Below are positions 38,758 to 48,967 of a stretch of 64,000 nucleotides of DNA, one piece after another. Made by a program: the position numbers and the translations under genes. The stretch comes from Scheffersomyces stipitis CBS 6054 (taxonomy: Eukaryota; Ascomycota; Pichiomycetes; Serinales; Debaryomycetaceae), in contig NC_009043.1 in the NCBI RefSeq assembly GCF_000209165.1, positions 1,488,001 to 1,552,000 of the forward strand, written 5' to 3'. Positions within the stretch are counted from its first letter, which is position 1, and every line of letters begins with the position of its first letter. The notes under the pieces are model-generated. The model was not told the origin of the DNA, did not search any database, and saw only the letters and a list, made by a program, of their open reading frames with translations.

Positions 38758-40638
38758 ATGACAGTCTTGAAGACGAAAGTCAACCTAGCCAATTTCAACC
38801 CATGCTCTGGAAACCCATTTGAAACGAGAGATGATGTTATGCGGGCTTTTTCTGACACATTTGAACCATTGCTTCCAGCATTTTCAGAAGGTGGTACGGG
38901 TGTAAACTTGGAAGAAAGTGGTGGACACTTCCCCACAAAAGCAGCACACTTCGAAGGTTTTGCTAGAGCTTTATTGGGAGCGGTGCCATTTGCCGCTGGT
39001 GGAGGTGACTTCAAATACTGGGATTTATTCAGAAAAGGGTTGACAAACGGAACCGACCCCAATCATGAAGAATATTGGGGAGATATCGAAGATTGCGACC
39101 AAAAGTTGGTTGAATTAGCTGCTGTTGGGTATGCCTTGTCGTTTGTTCCCGAACACGTTTGGGAACCGTTGAGCAAGGAGGCTAAGAAGAATCTTAGTGA
39201 CTATCTTCTTACCGCCAGAAGCCGTCATTTTCGTCGTTGCAATTGGAAATTCTTCAGAGTGATGATTGACTTGGGATTAGATAAGATCGGCATTAAGTTC
39301 GACCATCAAATGACCCAAGATTACTTAGATGAAGTTGACAGTATGTACATAGGGGACGGGTGGTATGGAGATGGTGACAGAGCAAGTGTTGATTACTATA
39401 ACCCCTACGCATTACATTTATTTGGATTAATCTACTACAAGGCAAGAAAGGATACTGACCCTGAAAGATGTAAAAGATTGAAAGACAGGGCCTTGCAATT
39501 TGCTAAACAATATCTCCATTTGTTTGCTGACGATGGTGCTGCCATTCCATATGGTAGATCTATGACTTACAGATACGCCATTGTTGCTTTCTGGGGAGCA
39601 TTAGCGTTTGCAATAGAAGAAGACGAGGAGCCAGTAATTCCATGGGGCGTCTTGAAGGGAGTTTATTTAAGAAATTTTAGATGGTGGTCAAAGAAACCAA
39701 TCTCTAGATTCAGAACCAACATCCTTTCAGTTGGCTACGCTTACCCTAATCAGTTCATGTCCGAATCCTACAATTCTCCTCAGTCACCTTACTGGGCATT
39801 CAAAGCTTACATTGCTCTTATGCTCCCAGCAAACCATCCATTCTGGACAGCCAAAGAAGAGCCATTAACTTTGGAAGACACTCAGTTAAAGATTCCTGGT
39901 ATGCTTCTTTCGCATACTAAATTGAATACTGTTGCATTAATCAGTGGCCCATATAAGACTTTTAACTTGAGAAATCAAGCTGAAAAATACAACAAGTTTG
40001 CCTATAGTACAAGATATGGTTTCTGTGTTGAGAACAATGCACGAGGCTTCGACTTCGGCACTCTTGATAACATGATTGGCTTCAGCTTTTCGGGAAATGA
40101 TTTCTATGTCAGACAATACAACAAGTCTTGGATTTTTGATGGTGGATTGTATTCCGAATGGACGCCTGTAACCGGAATCAATGTTAAAACATGGATTCTC
40201 CAGAAGGGTAATTATCACATCAGAGTGCATCACATTGAAAACAAGACTGATTATAAGGTCGATTCACTCGAGGGAGGCTTTGCGGTACCTTCAATGATCG
40301 CAGAAGGAATTAGTACTGCTGAAGAAACTGCACCTGTCGTGGGAGAAGTAACAACTGATGATGACATTAGTTTAATTGCCAATTTATTGGACGATAGAAA
40401 ACCAAGAGTTACTGAACCTGATCCAAACACAAATTTAATGTCTTCCAAGGTTATGTTACCACAATTGAGAGGTTCTATTGATGCTGGCTCATCAGCCAAG
40501 TTTGCCTGTGCGGTTTATGCTCAACTGACTACAGTTCCTTTTGCTAAAGATGAATGGTTGCAAGGCTTAAGTCTTCCAAGTGAAGACGAATTAAAGGAAC
40601 TCTCTTCAAAGGCAGAAAGAGTGATTTGTAATGAATAA
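38758..40638 (+). CDS. DUF2264 (GH154-like) protein, probable intracellular glycosidase
   Basis: The 626-residue protein has the layout of DUF2264 proteins. The N-terminal (alpha/alpha)6-type domain contains SGGHFPTKAAHFEGFARALLG (about 59-80). It continues with YWDLFRKGLTNGTDPNHEEYWG (written in two pieces: YWDLFRKG and GTDPNHEEYWG). GWYGDGDRASVDYYNPYALH lies near residue 200, and a beta-rich C-terminal region follows. From memory of CAZy, this domain corresponds to family GH154, for which beta-glucuronidase activity has been reported. That activity is family knowledge, not seen here. There is no signal peptide, so the substrate would have to be imported. It is rare in yeasts. The start is the first ATG with a TATA box 67 bases upstream. 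Confidence 0.8.
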   Translation: MTVLKTKVNLANFNPCSGNPFETRDDVMRAFSDTFEPLLPAFSEGGTGVNLEESGGHFPTKAAHFEGFARALLGAVPFAAGGGDFKYWDLFRKGLTNGTDPNHEEYWGDIEDCDQKLVELAAVGYALSFVPEHVWEPLSKEAKKNLSDYLLTARSRHFRRCNWKFFRVMIDLGLDKIGIKFDHQMTQDYLDEVDSMYIGDGWYGDGDRASVDYYNPYALHLFGLIYYKARKDTDPERCKRLKDRALQFAKQYLHLFADDGAAIPYGRSMTYRYAIVAFWGALAFAIEEDEEPVIPWGVLKGVYLRNFRWWSKKPISRFRTNILSVGYAYPNQFMSESYNSPQSPYWAFKAYIALMLPANHPFWTAKEEPLTLEDTQLKIPGMLLSHTKLNTVALISGPYKTFNLRNQAEKYNKFAYSTRYGFCVENNARGFDFGTLDNMIGFSFSGNDFYVRQYNKSWIFDGGLYSEWTPVTGINVKTWILQKGNYHIRVHHIENKTDYKVDSLEGGFAVPSMIAEGISTAEETAPVVGEVTTDDDISLIANLLDDRKPRVTEPDPNTNLMSSKVMLPQLRGSIDAGSSAKFACAVYAQLTTVPFAKDEWLQGLSLPSEDELKELSSKAERVICNE

Positions 40639-42813
40639 ATACCGAGAAATGAATTTTAACAATTTTAGTTAAATTTATAGATCTAACAGAGAAAGTGTGA
40701 ACTGAGAATAACGATGATTAAACAGAAGTTGTACAAGTTCTAGCCTATGACTCAAGTAATTTCTATAGGCCAGGTTTCTTCAAACATCAGAATCTTATCC
40801 TTAATAAAACCTGCTTTTGCGATTTGCAAAAACACGGTAGATACTCTTCTGGTCCTTTCGTGTTTCTTATGAAATCCATTGCACAATATTATCTTTCACT
40901 TTTTAGTCATACATGCACGCATATGATAAATCGTTATTTACTTACAATTGTGCATCTATATACATTGGACTGTGCAACTTTCCGATAGGGGTGCAAAAAG
41001 CGGATGGTAATGGCCACTCCAAGTTCATTCTATGGAATATTTTCAGTTACTTCGAGAATATTTTATGCGACTTTTTGGAGAGACTCCAAAGTTGAACAGA
41101 GGAGACGCGTTGGCGCGTGCCGGAAATCACCAGTTCCGACTTTTAGCGAACTGCAACCGTCAGGGCAAAAAATAAACACGTAAAGAAAAAATAATTTCTT
41201 TTCACGAACAAATGTCCACCAGGGTCCAAGTCCAATTAATGACAGCGCGACCACAGTTGAATAGGACAACAAGCTAGAGAATACAATTTCTAGCGACAAG
41301 TAGGAGAAGGCAGGGTTATATGAAGGAGCGTTAGCGGTGAAAATGAACAATGGGCATCTTAAGCTTTTAGTACAGTTGTAAATCTGTTTTTATAGAGTTA
41401 GCCGACGAGGGTTTGCCATTGCAGTGTCTTAGAACGCAAACATCTATTGCACAATAATTATTGATATTATTAACAGCAAACCAATACTAAGAAATCGCAA
41501 GTTTCAGTCTGTGATTGACGTCACAGCCGGAAACGTTTTCGTGTAGCGTGAGAGAAAAGCGTACGTATTGGCACATGGACTTACTGTAGGCTGCTGCCCC
41601 ATTTATGGATTGTCCGCTGGCATCTAGACATTGGGCGGTGCAGCGAGTGTAGACGGAAAACAACAATACCAGCAATCATAACACGGGAGAAGACGAGAGA
41701 TAAGACGGAGCAGAGAGGAATGTAAGCGGCAAAGAAGAGTTGCACCGTCTTAGCACAATGGCTAATTAGAGTGAATTAATTTAGCATTGTGAATGTAGAA
41801 TCACTATAGATTAAAGCAATTTGTAATTTGGAGAGAATCGTCGCAATTTAAGTGTAGCGGTAAGATTGCTGCGATGGAGACGATTGTATTGTTGACTGCG
41901 ATATCGTTGTATTGTTTGTTTTTAAGAGCGCTGGAGACAATGACAGACTCAGCATGCCATATGGAATTGCAGGGTTTCTGTCAGAAATAGCAGGGCAGAT
42001 GCATTATCCACACGACATATGTAGAATAAACACTAAATATAGAACGAGACGCTACACGAGAAAGAAAAGACAATACATAAACAGGGATAGAGAGCAAGAT
42101 GCTGGCAATAGCATTTTACACCTGAGATACACCTGGATACGTTTTAAAAGTGATTTGTAGCCATGTCCCTAGAGTCTGTAGATCTACAGTCAGTTCGTCA
42201 GTTTTGCAAAATTTCCAGCTCCACTTGAGAAGAAAAAACCCCAAAAAATATCACCCTGGTGAAATTTGCTATTTGGATCATACAGGAGAACCCTATTCTG
42301 AATATTTAACTTGATTGAACAAGCGTTTGTTGACAAGGGAAGCTAATGGGCAAATGTTTGGGTTTTCACGAGCCCGTCGTCGTGTTAACACCACCACGTA
42401 TGTCAAGACGACTTTTGCCATCGTAAACTTTTTGCCAGGGCTTTCTCCACTATTTTCTTTATTCCCTACTAAACTCTGGCCTCGCCTTGACAGCCTAATT
42501 TCACCTCGTACCATACACGTAATCGATCCCTATCATTTTTTTTCCTGCAGCGCATAGAAGTTTAAGATTCTGATTTTTGCTTTACATCAACAAAAAACAA
42601 TACTTTCCATCTTTCTTTACTTACTCTCCACTGTTGATAGCGAGACTGTTGTAGCGTTTTATTGTTGTAATATCTATTTATTTCTACTTCATCCCTCCTC
42701 AATTCGAGTTTCCTCCGAGCCGCTGGTTTCACGTCTTGTTATTTTCCTTTAGTTTCTGCAACCTCAGCATTTTTCAACCAGCCCTCACACACTGCTAGAT
42801 TTCCATTGTCCAT
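40639..42813. other. 2.2-kb gene-free stretch and BEM2 promoter
   Basis: No supportable gene. Frames near 41063-41350 and 41912-42160 lack a clear start or any known feature. An MluI-type ACGCGT box lies at 41105-41110. The last 300 bases before BEM2 are pyrimidine-rich, as expected for a promoter and leader. Confidence 0.35.
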
Positions 42814-45800
42814 ATGAGAAAAATCTGGACCCTGAGAAAGGACAAGCGCCGAAGCTTGTCATCCACAGGCTCGCCGCTGCTTTACAACATCTCGCAGTTT
42901 GACGCTGACGGCGATTCGTCACATTCACAGACCCAGTCGCACGCCCAGTCGTTGTCGATTTCTGACGATTACGACGATTACTCCACGCTCAACGGATCAG
43001 AAGTCGGCTCCCCTGTTCTCCAGCAGAACCAACACCAGCCACACCACATTCTACATCTCGGCCGTCACGATCATAATACTGGGAAAAACACCGTATCTGG
43101 TAACTCTTCCGTGGCCACTTCTCAGACTCACACCAGAAACAGATCATCCATCTCGTCCATCCATCCGGGCCCCAAAACTGTACAGCAATTGGTTCGTCCT
43201 GATTATGATTCGCGTGTTATTAAGAATGGATGGCTTAATGGACTTATGAACCCGAATTCGGCACCCGAAATCTCGGACCAGACGCTAAAGTTAGTCAGAG
43301 CAGAGTTGAAAGGCTCCCATTTGTACTTATACAAACCTCCATTATCGCTCAACATCAAGAACTTCAAGCTTGACAACTCCGGCTCGACATCGAACGATCC
43401 AAACGACGAATCCTTTTACCCAACTCCAACTCCTACCGAATTACACGGAAACGCTTCCACCCCTTCACTTTCAGCCCATGAAGGATTGTACAATTCAAAC
43501 AGCTCCAACAATTCCAACATTCACGAAATTGGCTCACCTGTTCTTTTGTCATCTTCGAACTCTCAAACAACTCCAACAATTGTCCAGTCACAGTCTATGG
43601 GTTCTGCTTTCACAACACCCAATCCCAACACGACTCTACTTGACACACCTCCTTTGAACCAGCCTTCAACCTCCGTTATCGATCCCGACGACTTCGTGAT
43701 CACGTACTACAGCACGAAATTGCCTCATCCCGACTTAAACTTCGATTTTAAGAACCACCAATTCATCACTTCCACTGCTTCGTTCTGCCAATCTTGTGGA
43801 GTCACACCTTCCACCACGCCTAATTCTATAGAGTCCTTGATCCACTTCATCTTGTTCAACGAAGACGAAGTCGATAATGCGCAAATTTTGGATCTTATTA
43901 ATATTTTGCCCATATTCCCCAACTTTGGTAGAATCTTGAAGTTGATCGCAATCTTCCTTTCAGACATCTACAATCACAAGTTCAAAGGCTACTACAACCA
44001 GGCCGTCGTGATAGAGCGAGTGCTCAAAATCTTATATAATGTTGAAGAGAACTTCGACGGCTTCTTGCTAAAGTCTGACATTGCACCCTACATCTTGAGA
44101 ATCTTGGAGACGTTGTCAGAGCCGGAATCGCCCGAAACCGAAATTACAAACATACAGAAGTTCAAGAAGGACATGTTGAACAAACAACAATCGTTGGTCA
44201 ACCTTGTCAACAACGACCATGTTCCCTCTGATGTGAACCCATTTCAAGATTTGAATTCCATTGTGTTCATGAAAGATATCAACTTGGTTGATTTCGTTCA
44301 AGCCATTAGTGCCATTGATTTGAAGTTCTTCAAACATTGGAATTCCAACATCGACAAGTCGCTCTTGTTGTATTCGTCCATCAATGGCAATTTCGACTCA
44401 TCTAGTAGTCACGGCACCGCGGACTACTTCTACAAGAAGAATCCTCTCATTTTCAACAATGACCATCATATCCACTACTTATCGCGTCTATTGATCAACC
44501 ATATATTTGTGGAAAGCTCGTCGTCGACCTTAAGTTCTTCTAGTTTGGAACGCAAAGCAAGATTGTTGGAGAAATGGATCGACTTGGGTTGTCTTTTAGA
44601 CAAGTCAGGAAACATGTCGTCGTGGTTGGGTATTTCATCTATCATATTATCACAACCAGTACTTCGTTTGACAAAAATTTGGTCATTGGTTTCGCCTAAC
44701 TATATAAAGTTGTTGAAGAGTGATTGGTCACCAGTGTTGTTCGAATTGGATAGAAGACACTTGGCTAACGGTACAAGTTACGAGAAGTTGCATAGCTCAC
44801 CATCTGCCTCTCCAGACAAGGACGACTTGCGTGATTCTATCAATTTCAAGGACTCGTACCATATTATGGCTCCAAGAGGGTTGGGTAAGATTTATCCGAA
44901 AGAGCGCGTCATTCCCTACTTTGGAGATTTAGTCATCAACAACAACTCAACAGCAGACATCTTTGAGTTGGAGTCGATTTGGAAGAGAATCAATTATTCA
45001 TTCAGCAGATGGAACGAGTACCTCTCCAACTTGACCAACTATTATGAGATTATTAAATACAACGACGATGTTCTCAGAAGATACGATAGCATGGGTTTCA
45101 TTTTCTCCAATGAAAGTTTGAACCAGGTCTTATACTTGGGTGCCAATGAAGATGGTAAACCATTGCCTAGTCAGAATGAAGAGATAAGACCCCAATTGAA
45201 GAGAACCAACTCTACCGACTTGCAACAAAAGTTGTTAAAGTTGATTGAAATTAATTGTGACTCGATCAATTTGGAGAAGATAATGAGGTTATCCATTAAT
45301 TTAGAGCCAGATTTGCCAGAGTCATATTTGAAGGTGGAAATGTCGACGTCAGTGATTCCAAACACTCCCTTGGAATTGAGCTTCATGAGAAACCGTAATA
45401 TGTCTAATCTTTCGATTCATTCAAATGGATCAAATTCTTCACTTAATGGAGACCTGTCTACGATTTACGAGACAGTAACAGGCAAGAGCGGAATTGAATA
45501 CAATCCCGAATCACGTATTCCAAGTTTCAACGATCGTTATTTCACCATTAACTTGTCCAAGTATGATGAATTGACAGCATACAGCAACAATGAAGATAGT
45601 TCCCATAACCAGAAGCTTTTGGATCCGTCTGTTAGCAAGCACAATTTCATTATCAATGATGACTTGACTTTCAGAATCGATGATTTCGTTAATGAATTAG
45701 ATCCTACAGCTGTTAATTTCAATAGCATTGATGATGTCATCGTTGAAGTCGAAGATGATGTTCCTGGATTGGGAATCGATGTAGATGATATCTTGAATTC

Positions 45801-48705
45801 AGAAAAGTTCAACAACTTCACAATATCACCAAAATTGGGTTCTGGAAACACCAAGAAATTTGGTGGTATTAGCGGTGATTCTCTCAATGGAGCTTCCAAT
45901 CATTCGAAAGACCTCCCCATCAGATTTATTCCAAAATATGCAACTATGGATAAGCTCATTGACTTGTTGTTGATTGATGTTAAGTATTTCCATCAAGAAA
46001 TTACCCTTGACTTAACAGAATATCGATTTGTATTCTTGTTGAATTATAACTCATTCATTACAACCAAAGAACTCTTGGATAAGTTGGCTTTGAGATTTAT
46101 CAATTCTGGTAATGCTGTTATTTCGGTTATGAAAAGAGAATACTTGAAGAGGACAGGAGTTCGTTCTCCACGGGTTGACTTCCCCAATTGGAGTCTAGAC
46201 ACCACTGTTGATTTGAATGAACTTGGTGACGTTGATTATGAGCTCTTGTTGAAAATACAGATCAATATTTTAAAGGTTTTGATTGTCTTAGTCAATAATT
46301 TTTACTCCAATTTCTCGCTTGACATGGGCAATAAGAAAATCTTGATAAAGTTGCTTAAATTATTCAGCAATGAAATTTTACAATGGTATAATTCTAACAA
46401 GATTGACTCGAAATTAGAAAAGTCGTTTGAAAGCTTGGTCAACTATTACAAGAAATTGAAGAAGTTGTTCGTGAAGAAGACCTATAGACCAATTGAAATT
46501 CTGAAATTTGACGAGTACTTGATCAAGGAATTTAAGTTCAACAACTCATTACATGAAGTTCCAATGAATAGAAACTTACCAAGCCATAGAAATGTGAGCA
46601 AAATCGAGAAGTTCTTACTCAAATTCAACAAGCTTTTGACTGTCTTCTACAAGGGAATCAAGGCAGAGGATTGGGTGAGAGTGTACAAGATTATCGAAAC
46701 AGTTTTCGAAGAAAATAATTTGTTTGAATTCAACTTGCAGAAATCAACCGTTAGCGAAGATTACATGATTGTTTCCAATGTTTTCAACTACTTCGAATCT
46801 TTGGTTGATCCAGTCGAAAGACAATTGATATTGAAGAGATTTCCTTTAGTTTTCAGAAAGTTATTCAAATTGTACTTTAAGTTCAGATCTTACATTCTTA
46901 TCCAACTAACTGATTTAGGAATCACTGTTGAAGAAAGATTGGATCGTATGAAGACATTGTTGATTATGTGTAAGATCTCGAAGTTGAAAATGAGTGACAA
47001 CCAGTTTGTTTTTGAAGGAGGCAGAGGTAACATCCCATCTTGTATCGAGACTGCTATTACAAATGTAATCTACTCTCCTGAGAGTAGACTTTTCGCCAGT
47101 TTGTGGATCAAGGCATCAGTTCAGTTAAATGATGATGTCCCCGCAAGTTCAACTTCAGTATATGAAGATCTTGACATGTTATTGCCACACAAGTTGACTT
47201 CTTCTGATTTGCAAAGCGGTGAGCCATTGTTGCCTTGTTTTGGTTGGATTATTGAAAATATCATTGAAACCAATAAGTGCCCAAGTTTCTTCAAGAACGC
47301 AATCAATTTTAATAAGAGATACTTAATCTTCAAGCTCATTAAGGAGCTTGGTGTTGAAGATATTGATGGAACTGGCGAAGGAGCCAATTTCAGTTCTCAT
47401 GATTCACGAGAGTTTGATTTCTTATTGAAGTTGGATGAGTCACTTGTGGACACACAAAGCATCAGAGAATTTACACACCATGACAAAGAAAGAGGCAAAT
47501 TATTTAAAAGTGTGTTGAACGAACAACAACGTCTATTGGTCGATGATAATATGAAGAAGCAACTTCGTGAAAGCAAGACAAGCTCTGGAGCCGGAAATCT
47601 GGCAGCTGCAAGCAACTCATTGACACTTCAGAAAAAGACTTCTAATTCTAGTCTAAAGCGTCAATCGTTGTCTTATAAATCTAATTCATCATCCAGGTTC
47701 AAGATCAGTGGTCTATTTGGAAAATCACGTCCCTTCTCACTCAATGGATATTCTAATACGGAAAGACGTGTTAGTTCTCAAGAATTGCCAAACATTGAAA
47801 GTATATTAGATACCAAGCAAAAACCATTTGCAATCATTGCATTGAAGAGCAAGAAGATTTTCCCAGTTTACTTATTGCCATTATGTTTCAAGGTGGATTC
47901 AGATGTGGCAGGTGATGATGTTTTCTTTCAGGCTCCAAATCAAGCTGATTTGAACGATTGGTTGGTCAAATTGAACTATGCCAACAGACACTGGTTCTTC
48001 TCTAGAAATCTTAACTTGAAGAACAATCATCCAATGACAACATTTGGTATTCCTATTACAGTTGTCTGTGCTCGTGAACAAAGCACTTACCCTACGTTCT
48101 TGGAGTTGATCTTTGATGAAATTGAAAGCGAAGGATTGAAAGATGTCGGTATCTATAGAATCAGTACTTCGATCAGTGAATTGGCAAATGTTAAGGCTAT
48201 TATTGATAGAACTGGTACTCTCAATGTCAACGAAAAGCCGTATGATACTCACACATTGACTAGTATTGTCAAGTCATATTTCAGAGAGTTGCCAGATGCC
48301 TTGTTATCGGACAAGGTCATTAATTCCTTCTTTTCCTTGAACAGACTCTCGGAAGAGATTGATGACGAAGTGGACGATCCAAGAACTCTAGACAAGTACA
48401 AGGAAGTCTTGAAGGAGTTGCCATCGGTTAACTACAACACCTTGAAGTTACTTTTGAAGCATTTGCAAAAGGTTAGTCATTTCAGTGAAGATAACAAGAT
48501 GACGACCTCTAATTTAGCCACTGTTATAGGCCCTGCTTTGACTGAAGCAAGCAATTTAGAAATCTTGATCAACAACTTTGGATTCATGAATTCGATCTTG
48601 GAGAAGTTAATCATCAATTACGACTACGTGTTTGATGATATTGTCATCACCAGTTTCGTCGAGCAGGTGAAGATGTCTCCTGTTCAGGAGTCTAACTTTG
48701 CTTAA
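42814..48705 (+). CDS. BEM2: Bem2-type Rho GTPase-activating protein
   Basis: The 1963-residue protein ends with a PH-like region (about 1670-1740) and a RhoGAP domain (about 1745-1940). The arginine finger is in GIYRIS (Arg1782), and the other hallmark segments are KSYFRELPDALL and NLATVIGPALT. Upstream lie a Ras-GEF N-like helical segment (about 1045-1110, KLIDLLLIDVKYF) and a long helical middle. The N-terminal 350 residues are Ser/Asn/Thr-rich. This matches S. cerevisiae Bem2, which turns off Rho1/Cdc42-type GTPases in bud emergence and cell-wall signalling. The first ATG is used. CTG codons occur at several poorly conserved positions and would be serines in this clade. Confidence 0.92.
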   Translation: MRKIWTLRKDKRRSLSSTGSPLLYNISQFDADGDSSHSQTQSHAQSLSISDDYDDYSTLNGSEVGSPVLQQNQHQPHHILHLGRHDHNTGKNTVSGNSSVATSQTHTRNRSSISSIHPGPKTVQQLVRPDYDSRVIKNGWLNGLMNPNSAPEISDQTLKLVRAELKGSHLYLYKPPLSLNIKNFKLDNSGSTSNDPNDESFYPTPTPTELHGNASTPSLSAHEGLYNSNSSNNSNIHEIGSPVLLSSSNSQTTPTIVQSQSMGSAFTTPNPNTTLLDTPPLNQPSTSVIDPDDFVITYYSTKLPHPDLNFDFKNHQFITSTASFCQSCGVTPSTTPNSIESLIHFILFNEDEVDNAQILDLINILPIFPNFGRILKLIAIFLSDIYNHKFKGYYNQAVVIERVLKILYNVEENFDGFLLKSDIAPYILRILETLSEPESPETEITNIQKFKKDMLNKQQSLVNLVNNDHVPSDVNPFQDLNSIVFMKDINLVDFVQAISAIDLKFFKHWNSNIDKSLLLYSSINGNFDSSSSHGTADYFYKKNPLIFNNDHHIHYLSRLLINHIFVESSSSTLSSSSLERKARLLEKWIDLGCLLDKSGNMSSWLGISSIILSQPVLRLTKIWSLVSPNYIKLLKSDWSPVLFELDRRHLANGTSYEKLHSSPSASPDKDDLRDSINFKDSYHIMAPRGLGKIYPKERVIPYFGDLVINNNSTADIFELESIWKRINYSFSRWNEYLSNLTNYYEIIKYNDDVLRRYDSMGFIFSNESLNQVLYLGANEDGKPLPSQNEEIRPQLKRTNSTDLQQKLLKLIEINCDSINLEKIMRLSINLEPDLPESYLKVEMSTSVIPNTPLELSFMRNRNMSNLSIHSNGSNSSLNGDLSTIYETVTGKSGIEYNPESRIPSFNDRYFTINLSKYDELTAYSNNEDSSHNQKLLDPSVSKHNFIINDDLTFRIDDFVNELDPTAVNFNSIDDVIVEVEDDVPGLGIDVDDILNSEKFNNFTISPKLGSGNTKKFGGISGDSLNGASNHSKDLPIRFIPKYATMDKLIDLLLIDVKYFHQEITLDLTEYRFVFLLNYNSFITTKELLDKLALRFINSGNAVISVMKREYLKRTGVRSPRVDFPNWSLDTTVDLNELGDVDYELLLKIQINILKVLIVLVNNFYSNFSLDMGNKKILIKLLKLFSNEILQWYNSNKIDSKLEKSFESLVNYYKKLKKLFVKKTYRPIEILKFDEYLIKEFKFNNSLHEVPMNRNLPSHRNVSKIEKFLLKFNKLLTVFYKGIKAEDWVRVYKIIETVFEENNLFEFNLQKSTVSEDYMIVSNVFNYFESLVDPVERQLILKRFPLVFRKLFKLYFKFRSYILIQLTDLGITVEERLDRMKTLLIMCKISKLKMSDNQFVFEGGRGNIPSCIETAITNVIYSPESRLFASLWIKASVQLNDDVPASSTSVYEDLDMLLPHKLTSSDLQSGEPLLPCFGWIIENIIETNKCPSFFKNAINFNKRYLIFKLIKELGVEDIDGTGEGANFSSHDSREFDFLLKLDESLVDTQSIREFTHHDKERGKLFKSVLNEQQRLLVDDNMKKQLRESKTSSGAGNLAAASNSLTLQKKTSNSSLKRQSLSYKSNSSSRFKISGLFGKSRPFSLNGYSNTERRVSSQELPNIESILDTKQKPFAIIALKSKKIFPVYLLPLCFKVDSDVAGDDVFFQAPNQADLNDWLVKLNYANRHWFFSRNLNLKNNHPMTTFGIPITVVCAREQSTYPTFLELIFDEIESEGLKDVGIYRISTSISELANVKAIIDRTGTLNVNEKPYDTHTLTSIVKSYFRELPDALLSDKVINSFFSLNRLSEEIDDEVDDPRTLDKYKEVLKELPSVNYNTLKLLLKHLQKVSHFSEDNKMTTSNLATVIGPALTEASNLEILINNFGFMNSILEKLIINYDYVFDDIVITSFVEQVKMSPVQESNFA

Positions 48706-48967
48706 CTTCCTCCCATTTCTGTAATCTAGTTATGAACGCCTTCACTTCTCCAGTACAATTATTAATATACTTATTGACGAACAATGTATAGAATCTTTTA
48801 GACAATTGGAATAGTTTATATGCTTAGCACAATACAAGCTTGGATATTACACGAATGAGACAATGTCATTTATTGTTATTCTAAATGCAATGGTATTTTA
48901 ATTATACCTAACGAAGAAACTGGGTAACGAGAAGATTTTGGTATTAGGGTATAGTACAAGGAATCGT

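Noticed and set aside
41741..41775. TAGCACAATGG resembling a tRNA A box
   Set aside because: No B box (GGTTCGAnnCC) or clover-leaf pairing follows.
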